Positions 40,213-48,320 of a stretch of 64,000 bases of DNA are shown one piece after another. Every line of letters begins with the position of its first letter. Position 1 is the stretch's first letter. Below the pieces are notes generated by a model, which worked only from the letters and a program-made list of their open reading frames with translations, did not search any database and was not told the origin of the DNA. The stretch is from CAMLFJ01 sp040902305 (GTDB lineage: Bacteria > Methylomirabilota > Methylomirabilia > Rokubacteriales > CSP1-6): contig JBBDXN010000145.1 of NCBI GenBank assembly GCA_040902305.1, positions 1 to 64,000 on the forward strand, written 5' to 3'. The position numbers and the translations under genes were made by a program.

Positions 40213-41339
40213 GCCGACGGCAGGACGTGGATCGAGCCGCGATGCAGCGAGAATCGCCAGTGGCGGTCGCGGTCGATCTCGAGAATCTCGTAGACGAGCC
40301 GGGGCACCTCGACCTCCAGATCGTAGTCGCCCTGCGCGGGCGGCCCGGGCTCGTCGAGCCGGAAGTAGAGCGTCCAGATCGTGCCGAAGTCCACCTCGCG
40401 CACGATGGTGCCGGACATGAGATTCATGTGGTGGGCGGAGTCCACCCCGTCGCGGTCCTTCCGGATCAGGCGGACGTACTCCGGACGGATGAAGAAGGCG
40501 AGCGGGCTGTCCGGCGCGGGCAGGTACGAGCGGATCGGCGAGTTCACGGCCTCGAGCGTCTGGCCACGCCAGCGGAACTGGATGCGGTCCGGCGTGGCCT
40601 TGAGCGTCACACCCTGGAGCAGGTTGCGCAGCCCCATGATGCGGGCCACGCTGCGCGAGGACGGCTGCCAGAGCAGCTCCGAACGCGGCGCGGCCTGGAT
40701 CACGCGGCCGTCCTCGTACACCACGATGCGGTCGCCGAGCCGGTAGGCCTCGGTGAGGTCGTGGGTGACCAGCACCGCCGCGGTGCCCCAGCCGGTGAGG
40801 ATGCTCCGCAGCTCGTCGCGGAGCGCCTGGCGGAGCGGCAGGTCGAGCGCGGACAGCGGCTCGTCCAGCAGGAGCAGCGAGGGGTCCGTGGCGAGGGCGC
40901 GCCCGAGCGCCACCCGCTGGCGCTGGCCACCCGATAAGTCGCGCGGGTAGCGGTCCGCGTGCGCTTCGATCGAGAGCCGGGCCAGCACGTCGTTCACCCG
41001 CTGCCCGCGCTCCGCGCGGCTCCGGTCGCGAAGGCCGAAGCCCACGTTCTGGCGGACGGTGAGATGCGGGAACAGCGCATAGCCCTGGAAAACGTAGCCC
41101 ACCCGCCGCCGCTGGGGCCGTAGGTCGATCCCGGCCGCCGCGTCGAAGAGGACCTGGTCGTTCACCACGATACGACCCGCATCGGGACGAACGAGCCCGG
41201 CCAGGCATTGCAGGGTGAGGGTCTTGCCGGATCCGGACGGGCCGAAGAGCACCGCGACGCCGTCGCCCGCGTGCCACTCCACGTCCAGGGTGAACCCGGG
41301 CAAGGATTTGCGCACGCTGACCTCGAGCCGGCTCGTCAT
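40209..41339 (-). CDS. modC: Molybdate ABC transporter ATP-binding protein
   Basis: ABC ATPase of 376 aa. Walker A is GPSGSGKT, Q-loop YVFQGYALFPHLTVRQNVGFGL, signature LSGGQRQRVALGRALA, Walker B LLLLDEPLSALD and H-loop VTHDLTEAYRL. The C-terminal third forms a TOBE-type domain. The ModC assignment follows from strong conservation and its position directly after modB, with a 4-bp overlap (ATGA). It powers molybdate uptake through ModB from the cytoplasmic side. Confidence 0.92.
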   Translation of the reverse strand: MTSRLEVSVRKSLPGFTLDVEWHAGDGVAVLFGPSGSGKTLTLQCLAGLVRPDAGRIVVNDQVLFDAAAGIDLRPQRRRVGYVFQGYALFPHLTVRQNVGFGLRDRSRAERGQRVNDVLARLSIEAHADRYPRDLSGGQRQRVALGRALATDPSLLLLDEPLSALDLPLRQALRDELRSILTGWGTAAVLVTHDLTEAYRLGDRIVVYEDGRVIQAAPRSELLWQPSSRSVARIMGLRNLLQGVTLKATPDRIQFRWRGQTLEAVNSPIRSYLPAPDSPLAFFIRPEYVRLIRKDRDGVDSAHHMNLMSGTIVREVDFGTIWTLYFRLDEPGPPAQGDYDLEVEVPRLVYEILEIDRDRHWRFSLHRGSIHVLPSA

Positions 41340-42001
41340 GCCGCCCGCGCTCCGAGGCGATTGGCGACGACGAGCACGAGGCAGGAGAGGACCGTGAGCA
41401 CCGCCACCAGCCCCAGCGCCTCACCGCTCTCCCCGGTCTGCACCGCGGTGTAGATGGAGAGCGGCACGGTCGCGGTGCGGCCGGGAATGTTCCCGGCGAG
41501 CATCAGGGTCGCGCCGAACTCGCCCAGCGCCCGCGCGAAGGCGAGCACGACCCCGGCCAGGATGCCGTTGCGGGCGAGCGGCAGCGTGACCTCGAGCACG
41601 GTGCGCAGCTCCGAGCGGCCGAGGGTGTAGGCGGCGCGCTCGAGGTCGCGGTCCACCGACTCGATGGCGGCGCGCACCGTGCGGACCAGCAGCGGCAGCG
41701 CCATCACGGTGGCGGCGATCACCGCCGCGTACCAGGTGAAGGCCACCGTGAAGCCCGACAGCTCGTACAGTGGCGCGCCCAGCACGCCGCGCCGGCCCAG
41801 CAGCACGATCAGGTAGTAGCCGACCACGGTGGGCGGCAGCACCAGCGGCAGCGTCACCAGCAGGTCCACGACGCTCTTGCCCCAGAAGCGTCGACGCGCC
41901 AGCACGTAGGCGATCGGAATGCCCACGAGCGCGTTGAGGGCCGTGGCGGCCACCGCGACCTGGAGCGACAACCGGAGAGCGGAGAGATTGTCCGGGCTCA
42001 T
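41336..42001 (-). CDS. modB: Molybdate ABC transporter permease
   Basis: Inner-membrane permease of 221 aa with five to six spans. The ModB pattern is clear: VVDLLVTLPLVLPPTVVGYYLIVLLGRRG in the middle. The cytoplasmic EAA loop ERAAYTLGRSELRTVLEVTLPLARNGILAG contacts ModC, and FARALGEFGATLMLAGNIPGRT is the typical C-terminal signature. The ATG at 42001 is followed on the same strand by overlapping modC. A 118-bp gap without any clear gene separates it from modA. Confidence 0.94.
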   Translation of the reverse strand: MSPDNLSALRLSLQVAVAATALNALVGIPIAYVLARRRFWGKSVVDLLVTLPLVLPPTVVGYYLIVLLGRRGVLGAPLYELSGFTVAFTWYAAVIAATVMALPLLVRTVRAAIESVDRDLERAAYTLGRSELRTVLEVTLPLARNGILAGVVLAFARALGEFGATLMLAGNIPGRTATVPLSIYTAVQTGESGEALGLVAVLTVLSCLVLVVANRLGARAA

Positions 42002-42119
42002 GACGGATCCACATGACGCCCCGGTAGTATGCCATGCCCGAATGCGCGGGCGATCTCCAGCACCGCCACGAGCGCGAGCGGGCGCCGGAGCGCGGCCGGC
42101 CTGAGCCGCAACGCGCGTG

Positions 42120-42890
42120 CTATCGCAGGCCCGCCGGCGGCGGCTGGAAGCCGAAGCACGCGAGGGTCGCCTGGCCCTCGCGGCTCACGAGCACACCGAT
42201 CAAGGCCCGGGCGAGCGCGGGCTGGCGCGTTCCCGCCATGACGGCCACCGGGTATACCACCGGTCGATAGGTGTCCTCCGCCGGCCGGAAGGCCTCCTTC
42301 ACCGCCTGGCCGCGGACCGCCGCGTCGGTGGTGTAGACGAACCCCGCGTCCACCTCGCCCCGGGTGACGTAGTCCAGCGCCTGGCGCACGTTCTCCGCGA
42401 AGATCAGCTTGGACCGCACCCGATCCCAGAGCCCGAGCGCCCGGAGGCTCTCCTCCGCGTACTGGCCCGCGGGCACAGTCCTGGGGTTGCCCACCACGAT
42501 CCGGGTGATCCGCGCCTCGGCGAGATCGGCGGCCTTGGTGATGTCCACCCGTGAATCGGCGGGCTTGATCACGGTGAGCAGGTTCCGCGCGAAGGCCCGG
42601 CGGGTGCCGGGCACGATGAGCTGGCGCTTCTCGAGCTCGTCCATCTGGACCACCGACGCTGAGATGAACAGGTCAGAAGGCGCTCCCGCCTCGATCTGCT
42701 TCTGCAGCGCGCCCGAGGAGCCCCAGTTGTAGAGCACGGTCACGCCGGGTCGGGCCGCCGCGAAACCCTTGCCGACCTCGGTGACCGCGTCCTTCATGCT
42801 GATCGCCGCCGACACCGTCAGCGACTGGGCATCCGCGGCGGGAGCCACGCCCACCAGGACCGAGAGCGCCAGCGTGATCCACCGCATCAT
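42120..42890 (-). CDS. modA: Molybdate ABC transporter substrate-binding protein
   Basis: Periplasmic binding protein of 256 aa. Signal peptide at residues 1-21 (cleavage near ADAQS). The ModA fold is recognised from TVSAAISMKDAVTEVGKGFAAARPGVTVLYNWGSSGALQKQIEAGAPSDLFISAS. This contains the Ser/Ala-rich oxyanion-binding loops. GNPRTVPAGQYAEESL and GEVDAGFVYTTDA follow. It captures molybdate for ModBC. It lies downstream of the tupB gene (56 bp) and upstream of modB (118 bp) on one strand. Confidence 0.94.
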   Translation of the reverse strand: MMRWITLALSVLVGVAPAADAQSLTVSAAISMKDAVTEVGKGFAAARPGVTVLYNWGSSGALQKQIEAGAPSDLFISASVVQMDELEKRQLIVPGTRRAFARNLLTVIKPADSRVDITKAADLAEARITRIVVGNPRTVPAGQYAEESLRALGLWDRVRSKLIFAENVRQALDYVTRGEVDAGFVYTTDAAVRGQAVKEAFRPAEDTYRPVVYPVAVMAGTRQPALARALIGVLVSREGQATLACFGFQPPPAGLR

Positions 42891-42946
42891 GGCCGTGAGT
42901 GCCTCCAGGCCCCATGGTACCGCCGCCGGCTCCTCTGGGCAGGCGC

Positions 42947-43642
42947 TCAGGCGCGGCGGCGCTGCTGGATGACGCTCAGCGCCCAGTTCACCAGGAAGGT
43001 GATCAGCAGCAGGATCAGCGAGAGCGCGATCGCGATGTCGAAGTTGCCCTTGCCGGTCTCGAGTACGGTGGCGGTGGTGAGCACGCGGGTGGAGCCGCGG
43101 ATATTGCCGCCCAGCATCATGGAGGCGCCCACCTCGGAGATCACGCCGCCGAAGCCCGCCATCACCGCGGCCAGCATCGGCAGCCGCGCTTCCTTGAGCA
43201 ACACCCAGATCATCTGGAGGCGCGAGGCGCCCAGCCCGAGCATCTGCAGCCGGAACCGGTCCGGCACCTGCTGCACCGCGGCCAGCGTGAGGCCGGTGAC
43301 AATGGGCACCGCGATCACGAACTGACCCGCCACCATCGCCGACGGGGTGTAGAGCAGCTCGAGGAAGCCGAGCGCGCCGTTGCGCCAGAGGAGGATGGTC
43401 ACGAACAGGCCCACCACCACCGGCGGCAGCCCCATGCCGGTGTTCACGAGGCTGACCGCGAGGGCGCGGCCGGGGAAGCGCGAGAGCGCGAGCAGCGCGC
43501 CCAGCGGGATCCCGGCCAGGAGTGACAGGGCGGTCGCTCCCGCCGAGATCTGCAGCGACAGCCAGGTGATCTGCCAGACTTCGGGATCACCCGCCAGCAG
43601 CAGGCGGAACGCTTCGAGAACGCCCTGCCCGAACAGTCCCAC
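42947..43642 (-). CDS. tupB: Tungstate-type ABC transporter permease
   Basis: Inner-membrane permease of 231 aa with about five to six spans. It has the TupB-like block SLVNTGMGLPPVVVGLFVTILLWRNG and the coupling loop GASRLQMIWVLLKEARLPMLAAVMAGFGGVISEVGASMMLGGNIRG. The GTG at 43642 is 15 bp after the tupA stop. It is expected to work with TupA and the distal tupC ATPase, which is separated from it by the modABC genes. Confidence 0.9.
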   Translation of the reverse strand: MGLFGQGVLEAFRLLLAGDPEVWQITWLSLQISAGATALSLLAGIPLGALLALSRFPGRALAVSLVNTGMGLPPVVVGLFVTILLWRNGALGFLELLYTPSAMVAGQFVIAVPIVTGLTLAAVQQVPDRFRLQMLGLGASRLQMIWVLLKEARLPMLAAVMAGFGGVISEVGASMMLGGNIRGSTRVLTTATVLETGKGNFDIAIALSLILLLITFLVNWALSVIQQRRRA

Positions 43643-43657
43643 CGCGGACCGGGCCGG

Positions 43658-44497
43658 CTAGAGGTCTTCGTCCTTCTTGCCGGCCACCGGGACGAAGAGC
43701 GGCTGGCCGTACTTGTCCACCCCGAAGGTCTTGATGACCGCCTGCGTCTCGGGCGTCAGCATGAAGTCGGCGAAGGCTTTCCCGCCCTTGGGGTTGACGC
43801 GCGGGCCGTTGGCCGGGTTCACCTCCATCACCGAGTAGATGTTGAGCAGCGGGCGGTCCTTCTCGACGAGGATCGGCAGGTCCACCCGCTTTTGGAACGC
43901 GAGAAACGTCGCCCGGTCGGTCAGGGTGTAGGCGCGCCGATCGTTGGCGATGCCGAGGGTCTGCCCCATGCCCTGCCCCGACTCGATGTACCACGCGCCC
44001 TTGGGCGCGATGCCCGCCTGCTTCCACAGGGCCAGCTCGAGGGTGTGGGTGCCCGACTTGTCACCACGCGAGGCGAAGCGCGACTGGCTCTGCGCGATGC
44101 GCTTGAGCGCGTCCACCGCCTTGGGCAGCCCCTTGATCTTCGCGGGATCGTCCGGCGGCCCGATGACGACGAAGTCGTTGTACATGACGAGGCGCCGGTT
44201 GGACATCTTGCCCTCGTCCACGTACTTCTTCTCGAGGCCTGGGGCGTGCGCGAGCGTGACGTCGGCCTCGCCGCGGGCGGCCAGGGCGAGCGCCTGGCCG
44301 GTGCCGACCGAGATGGTCTTCACGGTGAGCCCGCTGTTCTTCTCGAACATGGGCACCAGGACGTCGAGCAGCTCGGAGTCTTGGGTGCTCGTGGTGGTGG
44401 AGAGGATGACGATGTTCGATTGGGCGACTGCCGGCCCCGTCATGGACGGGAGCAGACCGACCGGCACCAGCCACAGAACCGCGGCGAGTCGAGCCAT
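43658..44497 (-). CDS. tupA: Tungstate-type ABC transporter substrate-binding protein
   Basis: Periplasmic binding protein of 279 aa. A signal peptide covers about residues 1-26. The TupA signature STTTSTQDSELLDVLVPMFEKNSGLTVKTISVGTGQAL is present, with SRGDKSGTHTLELALWKQAGI in the second lobe. These Thr/Ser runs bind tungstate in characterised TupA proteins. The ATG at 44497 is chosen; a GTG one codon upstream is also open. It is the first gene of the transporter operon and has a strong promoter 37 bp upstream. Confidence 0.93.
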   Translation of the reverse strand: MARLAAVLWLVPVGLLPSMTGPAVAQSNIVILSTTTSTQDSELLDVLVPMFEKNSGLTVKTISVGTGQALALAARGEADVTLAHAPGLEKKYVDEGKMSNRRLVMYNDFVVIGPPDDPAKIKGLPKAVDALKRIAQSQSRFASRGDKSGTHTLELALWKQAGIAPKGAWYIESGQGMGQTLGIANDRRAYTLTDRATFLAFQKRVDLPILVEKDRPLLNIYSVMEVNPANGPRVNPKGGKAFADFMLTPETQAVIKTFGVDKYGQPLFVPVAGKKDEDL

Positions 44498-44530
44498 CAC
44501 GAGGGTGCGCCTCCCAGGCTATATGCGGCT

Positions 44531-44562
44531 CGGAGCATACAGGCTCTCCGGAGCATAGTCAA
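44531..44562 (-). promoter_or_regulatory. Promoter of the tup/mod operon with direct repeats
   Basis: Minus-strand -35 TTGACT (44562-44557) and -10 TATGCT (44539-44534) with a 17-bp spacer. The plus-strand sequence CGGAGCATA occurs twice (44531-44539 and 44549-44557), 18 bp apart, overlapping both promoter boxes. A related inverted TATGC/GCATA pair lies just beside it. Such repeats on a promoter are typical operators; the binding protein is unknown. A ModE-like gene lies at 52368-52700. Confidence 0.6.
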
Positions 44563-44637
44563 TGCGGTAGACTCGCCGCCGACCCGTCGCGACTCGGTGT
44601 ATCATGGCCAGCGCGCGCCAAACCCCTGGGAGACCAC

Positions 44638-45490
44638 ATGCGACGATTCGATCTCGTTCTGCCGAGTAGCCTCGAAGACTGCCTGAAGATCCTCGCGGAG
44701 CACGGAGGCCGGGCCAAGCTGCTGGCCGGAGGCACCGATCTCCTGCCCCAGATGAAGAACGGCGCGCTGCATCCCGCCCTGGTGGTGGACCTCTCGGGTA
44801 TCGCCCGGGTTCGCCAGGTCCAGAACGGCAACGGCCTCCGCATCGGCGCCGCGGTCACCGCGCGCGAGCTCGAGGTGAGCCCGGCGCTGCGCGGCGCCTA
44901 TCTCGCGATCGCGGAGAGCGCGGCCATGGTCGGCTCGCTCCAGGTCCGCAACCTGGCCACGGTGGGCGGCAACCTCTGCAACGCCGCGCCCTCGGCCGAC
45001 ATGGCCCCGCCGCTGGTGGCGCTGGAGGCCCAGGCGGTCATCGCGGGGCCGGGCGGCGAGCGGCGCGTGCCGGTGGCCGATTTTTTCACCGGGGTCCGCA
45101 CGACCGTGCTGGCGCCGAACGAGCTGCTGGTCGAGCTGGTGGTGCCGGCGCCCGGGGCCCACTGCGGGGGCCAGTACCTGCGGCACACCCCGCGGCGCGA
45201 GCTCGACATTGCCGTCGTAGGGGTGGCTTCTCAGCTCACCATGGCCGCCGGCCGCTGCACCAAGGCGCGCATCGCGCTCGCGTCGGTGGCCCCGACGCCG
45301 ATCCGCGCCACCGCGGTCGCTCGAGGGCCAGGCGGTGACGCCCGAGGCCATCGAGCGCGCGGCCGCGCTGGCGATCGAGGCGGCCAAGCCCATCGACGAC
45401 CAGCGCGGCTCCATCGAGTTCCGCAAGCACCTGGTCCGCGTCCTCACCCGTCGCACGCTCACGACCGCGCTCGCCCGCGCGAGCGCCTGA
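44638..45490 (+). CDS. Mo-hydroxylase FAD-binding subunit (CoxM-like), frameshifted
   Basis: FAD subunit of the xanthine dehydrogenase/CO dehydrogenase family. FAD motifs AGGTD (residues 30-34) and TVGGNLCNAAPSADMAPPLVAL are intact. The reading from 44638 is good to about codon 227 (ATAV), then similarity continues in another frame from about 45320 (LEGQAVTPEAIERAAALAIEAAKPIDDQRGS...). It stops at 45490, 16 bp before the 2Fe-2S subunit gene. A net one-base shift near 45315-45320 is thus needed. Either a real inactivating mutation or a sequencing error. Conceptual length about 284 aa. First gene of an M-S-L operon, divergent from the tup/mod operon. Confidence 0.85.
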
Positions 45491-45506
45491 TCCGGAGGCA
45501 GATCCC

Positions 45507-45998
45507 GTGGCCAAGCACATCCTGAGCTGTACCGTCAACGGCGAGCCGGTCGAGGTGCTCGTCCAGCCGTACGTCACCCTCCTCGACGCCCTGCGCGAGG
45601 ACATCGGGCTCACCGGCCCCAAGGAAGGCTGCGGCACGGGCGACTGCGGCGCCTGCACCGTCCACGTGGACGGCAAGGTGGTGGCGAGCTGCCTGATGCT
45701 GGCCATGCAGGCCCGCGGCCGGAAGATTCGCACCATCGAGGGCCTGGCATCCGCGGACACCACCCTGCACCCGCTGCAGGACGCCTTCGTCCGCCACGGG
45801 GTGCCCCAGTGCGGCTTCTGCATCCCGGGCGTCCTGATGGCGGCGGCCGCGCTGCTCGAGGAGAACCCGCGGCCCTCCGAGGAGGAGATCCGCTACGGCA
45901 TCGCCGGCAATCTCTGCCGCTGCACCGGCTACACCAAGATGGTAACCGCGATCAGCGAGGCGGCGGGCGCCCTCGCCTCGCAGAGGAGCGCTCGATGA
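45507..45998 (+). CDS. Mo-hydroxylase 2Fe-2S subunit (CoxS-like)
   Basis: Electron-transfer subunit of 163 aa with two 2Fe-2S clusters. The N-terminal plant-type cluster is GCGTGDCGACTVHVDG...SC, and the C-terminal cluster is CGFCIPG...CRCTGYT. Small subunits of CO dehydrogenase, xanthine dehydrogenase and isoquinoline/nicotinate hydroxylases all have this layout. GTG start at 45507 with a GGAGG site. Its stop overlaps the ATG of the large subunit (ATGA). It passes electrons from the Mo centre to the FAD subunit. Confidence 0.94.
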   Translation: MAKHILSCTVNGEPVEVLVQPYVTLLDALREDIGLTGPKEGCGTGDCGACTVHVDGKVVASCLMLAMQARGRKIRTIEGLASADTTLHPLQDAFVRHGVPQCGFCIPGVLMAAAALLEENPRPSEEEIRYGIAGNLCRCTGYTKMVTAISEAAGALASQRSAR

Positions 45999-48307
45999 GC
46001 ACGATGAAGACCACGCGCGACGTCAAGGGAGTGGGGGTCTCGATCCCGCGGCCGGACGGCCCCGAGAAGGTCACCGGCCGGGTGCAGTACGTGGCCGACA
46101 TCCAGCCCAAGGGCCTGCTGCACGCCAAGCTGCTGCGCAGCCCCCACGCGCACGCCAAGATCGTCTCGATCGACACCAGCGCGGCCCGAGCGCTGCCGGG
46201 CGTCCGCGCGGTCCTCACCGCCAAGGACATCCCGCATCTGAAGAAGAAGGCCCCGACGCGCGCCCACGCCGTCCTCGCGATCGACCGCGCGGTGTTCATG
46301 GGCCAGCCGGTGGCCGCGGTGGCCGCCGACGAGCTGGCCATCGCCGAGGAGGCCCTCGATCTCATCAAGGTCGAGTACCAGGTGCTGCCCGCCTCGATCG
46401 ATCCGCTCAAGGCCATGCTGCCCGGCGCGCCGCCGGTGGCCGACGCGGGCACCGAGGCCGACACCAGCGAGGCGCTCGCCCACTCCGCGGTGGCCATCGC
46501 CAAGAGCGAGGCGCCCGCCAAGGCGGTGAACATCTCCCAGCAGGCCCGCCTGCAGCGCGGCGATCCCGCCAAGGGCTTCGCCGAGTCCGATCACGTGCTC
46601 GAGAAGACCTACCGCGTGCCGATGGTGCACCAGGGCTATCTCGAGGCGCACGCGGTGCTGGCGGAGTGGGACCGCAACGGGCTGCTGACGCTGTGGGCCA
46701 GCACCCAGGGCTCGTTCAACACGCGCTCCGAGGTGGCGGACGTGCTCGGCATCCCCGAGAACCAGATCCGGGTGATTCCGGTGGAGTGCGGCGGCGGCTT
46801 CGGGGGCAAGATCCGCGCGCTCTGCGAGCCCATCACCGCGGTGCTGGCGCAGGTCACCCGGCGGCCGGTCCGCTACGTCATGACACGGAGAGAAGAGCTG
46901 CAGGCGGGCATGCCCGCCCCGCAGGTCATCATCAAGCTCAAGACCGGCGTCAAGCGCGACGGCACCCTCATGGCCCTCGACGCGGAGACCGTCATCGATT
47001 CCGGCGCGTTCTCCGGCGCGGTGCTGGCAGTGAGCGCGGTCTTCCTCGGCAGCATGTACAAGTGGCCGTCGTTCGACATCCGCGGCTTCGAGGTGCTGAC
47101 CCACAAGCCGAGCGTGGCCGCGTATCGCGCCCCGGTGGCGCCGCAGACCATCTTCGCGATCGAGTCGCACATGGAGCAGATCGCCCGGGATCTCGATCTC
47201 GATTCCGTCGAGTTCCGGATGCGCCACCTGATCCAGGAAGGCGATCCGATGGTGAACGGCCAGCCCTGGCAGTCCAACGGGGCCAAGCAGGTCCTGAGTC
47301 GCATCGCGGAACATCCCCACTGGAAGACCCGCAAGCAGTGGGTGGCCGCAGCGGGCAAGAACGGCAAGCGCCGCGGCGTGGGCCTGGCCCTCGGCGGCTG
47401 GCTCGGGGGGCTCCAGCCCACCGGGGCGACCGTCCGCTTGAACCCCGATGGATCCCTCGCCGTGCTCACCGGCCAGGTGGACATCGCGGGCACCAACATC
47501 TCGCTGGCCCAGATCGCGGCGTCCGCCTACGGGGTGGACACCGACCTGGTGCGCATCACCACCGGCGACACCGACGTCGCGCCGATGACCGGGCTCAGCG
47601 CGGGCAGCAAGACGATCTACACCGTGGGCGCGGCGGTGCTGCAGGCCGCGGAGGATGCCCGGCGGCAGACGTTCGAGATCGCCGCGAAGGAGCTCGAGGC
47701 CTCCATCCACGACCTCGAGCTGGTGGACGGCAAGGTCACGGTGCGCGGCATGCCGGACAAGGGCATCACGCTGGCCGCCATCGGCAAGAAGGGCAACCTC
47801 TACATGTCGAAGACCCCGCCGGTGCTCGGCAAGGCCAACCCGGCGTTCACCCAGCAGGCGCCGGGCTTCGCGGCCCAGCTCGCCCGGCTCGAGGTGGATC
47901 CGGACACCGGCGAGGTGACCCTCCAGGACTTCGTGATCGTCCAGGACGTGGGGAAGGCGATCAACCCGCTCGGGGTGGAAGGCCAGATGCAGGGCGGCGC
48001 GGTGCAGAGCCTCGGGATGGCGCTCACCGAAGGGCTCCTGTTCGACGACAGCGGGCGGCTCACCAACCCGAGTCTGCTCGACTATCGCAAGCTCACCGCG
48101 GCCGACCTGCCCAACCTCGAGACCATCATCGTGGAGGTGCCCGCGCCCGCCGGTCCCTTCGGCGCCCGCGGGGTGGGCGAGCCGCCCATCATCCCGGCGC
48201 CCGCCGCGATCGCCAACGCGATCCAGAACGCGACTGGGGCGCGCCTGACCGAGCTGCCGATGAGCCCGGAGCGGATCGCGCTGGCCCTGGTCAACGGCAA
48301 GCACTGA
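45995..48307 (+). CDS. Mo-hydroxylase large subunit (molybdopterin-binding)
   Basis: Molybdopterin-binding catalytic subunit of 770 aa. Family motifs: RPDGPEKVTGRVQYVADIQ at the N-terminus, GGGFGGK near 268, and GARGVGEPPIIP near the C-terminus with the conserved Glu at the Mo site. The active-site loop reads AAYRAPVAP, not the AYxCSFR loop that defines form I CO dehydrogenase. A different substrate (aldehyde, purine or N-heterocycle) is therefore likely. An aldehyde dehydrogenase gene follows 13 bp later. The Mo transport operon is next door. Confidence 0.92.
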   Translation: MSTMKTTRDVKGVGVSIPRPDGPEKVTGRVQYVADIQPKGLLHAKLLRSPHAHAKIVSIDTSAARALPGVRAVLTAKDIPHLKKKAPTRAHAVLAIDRAVFMGQPVAAVAADELAIAEEALDLIKVEYQVLPASIDPLKAMLPGAPPVADAGTEADTSEALAHSAVAIAKSEAPAKAVNISQQARLQRGDPAKGFAESDHVLEKTYRVPMVHQGYLEAHAVLAEWDRNGLLTLWASTQGSFNTRSEVADVLGIPENQIRVIPVECGGGFGGKIRALCEPITAVLAQVTRRPVRYVMTRREELQAGMPAPQVIIKLKTGVKRDGTLMALDAETVIDSGAFSGAVLAVSAVFLGSMYKWPSFDIRGFEVLTHKPSVAAYRAPVAPQTIFAIESHMEQIARDLDLDSVEFRMRHLIQEGDPMVNGQPWQSNGAKQVLSRIAEHPHWKTRKQWVAAAGKNGKRRGVGLALGGWLGGLQPTGATVRLNPDGSLAVLTGQVDIAGTNISLAQIAASAYGVDTDLVRITTGDTDVAPMTGLSAGSKTIYTVGAAVLQAAEDARRQTFEIAAKELEASIHDLELVDGKVTVRGMPDKGITLAAIGKKGNLYMSKTPPVLGKANPAFTQQAPGFAAQLARLEVDPDTGEVTLQDFVIVQDVGKAINPLGVEGQMQGGAVQSLGMALTEGLLFDDSGRLTNPSLLDYRKLTAADLPNLETIIVEVPAPAGPFGARGVGEPPIIPAPAAIANAIQNATGARLTELPMSPERIALALVNGKH

Positions 48308-48320
48308 GCAGGAGGCGGGC

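Noticed and set aside
44638..48307. coxM-S-L-like operon as carbon monoxide dehydrogenase
   Set aside because: The large subunit lacks the AYxCSFR loop required in form I CO dehydrogenase, and the Mo-hydroxylase family is broad. A general name was used.
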